Assembly (NCBI RefSeq): GCF_002266435.3
Contig: NZ_CP029426.2
Span: forward strand, 2,014,001-2,078,000
Direction: 5' to 3'
DNA from: Bradyrhizobium amphicarpaeae
Lineage (GTDB): Bacteria > Pseudomonadota > Alphaproteobacteria > Rhizobiales > Xanthobacteraceae
DNA: 64,000 nt
In this document: one piece after another, positions 59,301 to 62,300 of the stretch
How positions within the stretch are numbered: position 1 is the first letter of the stretch
Layout of the letters: the number at the start of each line of letters is the position of its first letter
The notes under the pieces: model-generated
What the model saw: only the letters and a program-made list of their open reading frames with translations
What the model was told of the DNA's origin: nothing
Databases searched by the model: none
Position numbers and translations under genes: made by a program

Positions 59301-62300
59301 GTTACCATCGACACTACGGCGACCAAGGGCAAAGTCACCGATCATGGCGATGGGACCTTCAGCTACGATCCGAACGGCGCGTTTGAGGGGCTCAAGGCCG
59401 GGCAGACCGCCCAGGACACCTTCCAGTACACCGTGATCGACGGCTTCGGCGCTTCATCGACGGCCACGGTGACGATCACCATCAACGGCGAGAACGACGC
59501 CCCGGTCGCGAAGGACATCGCCGCCGACGTGCAGGAGCACGGGCCGGCGAAGACGGTATCGGCCTCCTTCACTGATCTTGATCTCGGCGACACCCATAGC
59601 TTTACGATCGACACCGCGACGGACGGGACCAAGGGCAAGGTCACGAACAACGGCGACGGCACCTTCAGCTATGATCCCAGCGGGGCGTTCGCAGGTCTCA
59701 AGGCCGGGGAGACGGCGCAGGACAAATTCAGGTACGCCGTGATCGACGCTGCCGGCGCGTCATCGATCGCGATCGTGACCATCACCATCAAGGGTGAGAA
59801 CGACGCGCCGGTCGCGAAGGACGTTGTCGCCGACGTGCAGGAACACGGGCCGGCCAAGACCGTGGCGGCCTCGTTCGTCGATCTGGACCTCGGCGACACC
59901 CACGGCTTCAGCATCGATGTTTCGAGCGATGCGACCCGGGGCAAGGTCTCCAATAACGGCGACGGCACGTTCAGCTACGATCCAGATGGGGCGTTTGTCG
60001 GATTGAAAGCGGGACAAACCGCGCAGGATATTTTCCGCTATACGGTGACCGACGCTGCCGGCGCGCGTTCGACGGCCACCGTGACGATCACCATCAAGGG
60101 CGAGAACGACGCGCCGGTCGCGAAGGACATCGTCGCCGACGTGCAGGAGCACGGGCCGGCCAGGACGGTGACCGCGTCCTTCGTCGACCCCGACCTCGGC
60201 GACACCCATGGCTATGCCATCGACACCGCCGCCCATGCCACCAAGGGCAAAGTCATCGACAACGGCGATGGCACCTTCACCTACGATCCCAACGGTGCCT
60301 TCGTCAGTCTGAGGGTCGGCGACACCACGACCGATGAGTTCGACTATGTGGTCAGGGACGCCGCCGGTGCGTCGTCCATCGCCACGGTCACGATCACGAT
60401 CATCGGCCAGAACGAAGCGCCGGTTATCGCCTCGGGACCCCAGAGCCTGGCGCTGGTCGAAGATGCGCATCCCAATGGAATCGAGAGCGGTTCGGGAGCG
60501 ATCCTGTTCACCGACGCCGATATCGGCGACCTCCATTCGGCATCGTTCGGCGCGCAGGGAACGGGCTATGTCGGCCTGTTTACGCTCGATACCATCAAGC
60601 ACGACAAGAGCGGCGGCGAGATCGGCTGGCGCTTCGCGGTTGCCGACGGTGAAATCGATCATCTGTCCGCCGGACAGGTGCTGATCCAGAAGTACACCGT
60701 GACCGTCGATGACGGCCATGGCGCGCGGGCGGCCGAGACCGTGACGGTTACCATCTCAGGGACGAACGACAAGCCCACCGTCCAGGTCGGTTCGCCCAGG
60801 GTCGAGATCGGGATCGAAGCGGACGATCACGGCAAGGGCATCGTGGCGGGGATGCTGACCTTCGGCGATCACGATCTCGGCGACAAGCACGTCGTCAGCG
60901 TACAGTCGCACGATCATGCCAACGCCTATGTCGGCAAGCTCGAAGCCAGCATGGTCACCGACGCGACCGGCACCGGCGCAGGCGCGGTCCAGTGGACCTA
61001 TCGCATCACCGGCCAGTGGCCCAACCTTCGCGCCGGAGAACGGCTGATCCAGCTCTACGACATCGTGCTGGATGACGGCCACGGCGGCAAGGCGATGGAA
61101 ACCGTGACCGTGACGCTGGTCGGCGTCGCACGCGAGGTTCGCCGTGACGACCAGCCCGTGGTCATGATGCCGTGGGAGATCAAGGTCGACGTTCCCCAGT
61201 TCTCCGAAATCAGGGGGCGGACGGGCGAAACGCAGGGGCAGCCGCCCGTGAACCTGCTGCCCTATTACACATTCGTCGCCTACAGCGGCTGGCTTCCGCA
61301 TCAGGGCGGCGGAAACGTCAACACCAAGAGTTTGGATCCACTGCCCGAGCCGGGCGACGATCACCTCAACTACTGCCCGATCGAGCCCTCGCGCGTGCCT
61401 TGGCTGAACGGCGCGTCGCCCTTTACGCTGAAAGACCTGCAGCAGTTGGAGCGGACTGGTCCTGAGGGCTATGGAGCGCTGCCGGCCAGCCCGCCCAATG
61501 ATGTTCGGCAACAGGACGAAGGCGTGCCTGGTGTTCCGGGCCAGCAGGGAGAAAGCCAGCAGCCGGGCGGGCCGGCCAACGAGCCAAACGCCAAACGCAG
61601 CGAGGCCGGGGCGCGGGTGATCGACGGCGTCGCCGCACTCGTGGCGCCCGCCATGCTGGTGCGGAGTGGTGCGGTGCTCGCAGCCGGAAAGCGGCGCAAG
61701 TCGCGCCATGAGCGAAACCTTCATGAGCGGAACCTTGGCGTGTCCTTCACGAGTGCCGGCGGTGTCAGGTCGGTCGTGTTCAAGCTCAGCTATGACGCCG
61801 CGCGCCTGAGCGTGCTCGGCGTCGAGCCCGGCAGCGATCTGCCGGAAACTGCAACGGTGACCTTGTCGTGCATGCCGAGCGACGGCAGCGCCCTGGTCCG
61901 CATTTCGGTGATCTCGGACGAAGCGCTTCCGGGCGGCACTGTCGATCTGGCCTCGCTGTCCGTCCGCTATCTGGACGGAACGATGGACGCCGCTCTCAGC
62001 CTACTTGCGGTGGACGTCAACGGCGAGGCCGCGGTCGACAGCGAGCCGGTTCGCATCCGCCTGGCCGAATGCATGTTGGAGGACGACACGGTTGCGGGAG
62101 CACAGATGCCGTCTGATCTGTCCAATGCCGTCGACCGATCGACAAGCCAGCATGGCCGCATCAGGATTTCGATGGACGCATTGGCCCGGGATGCCGCGAT
62201 CTCGCCGGAGCCCGCGGCGGGCCGCGGGGGTGCACCGGTTCGAATCGCCATCCCTGCGGATGCCGGGACCGATGCGATGCCGGGCTTGTCCGCCGCAACG

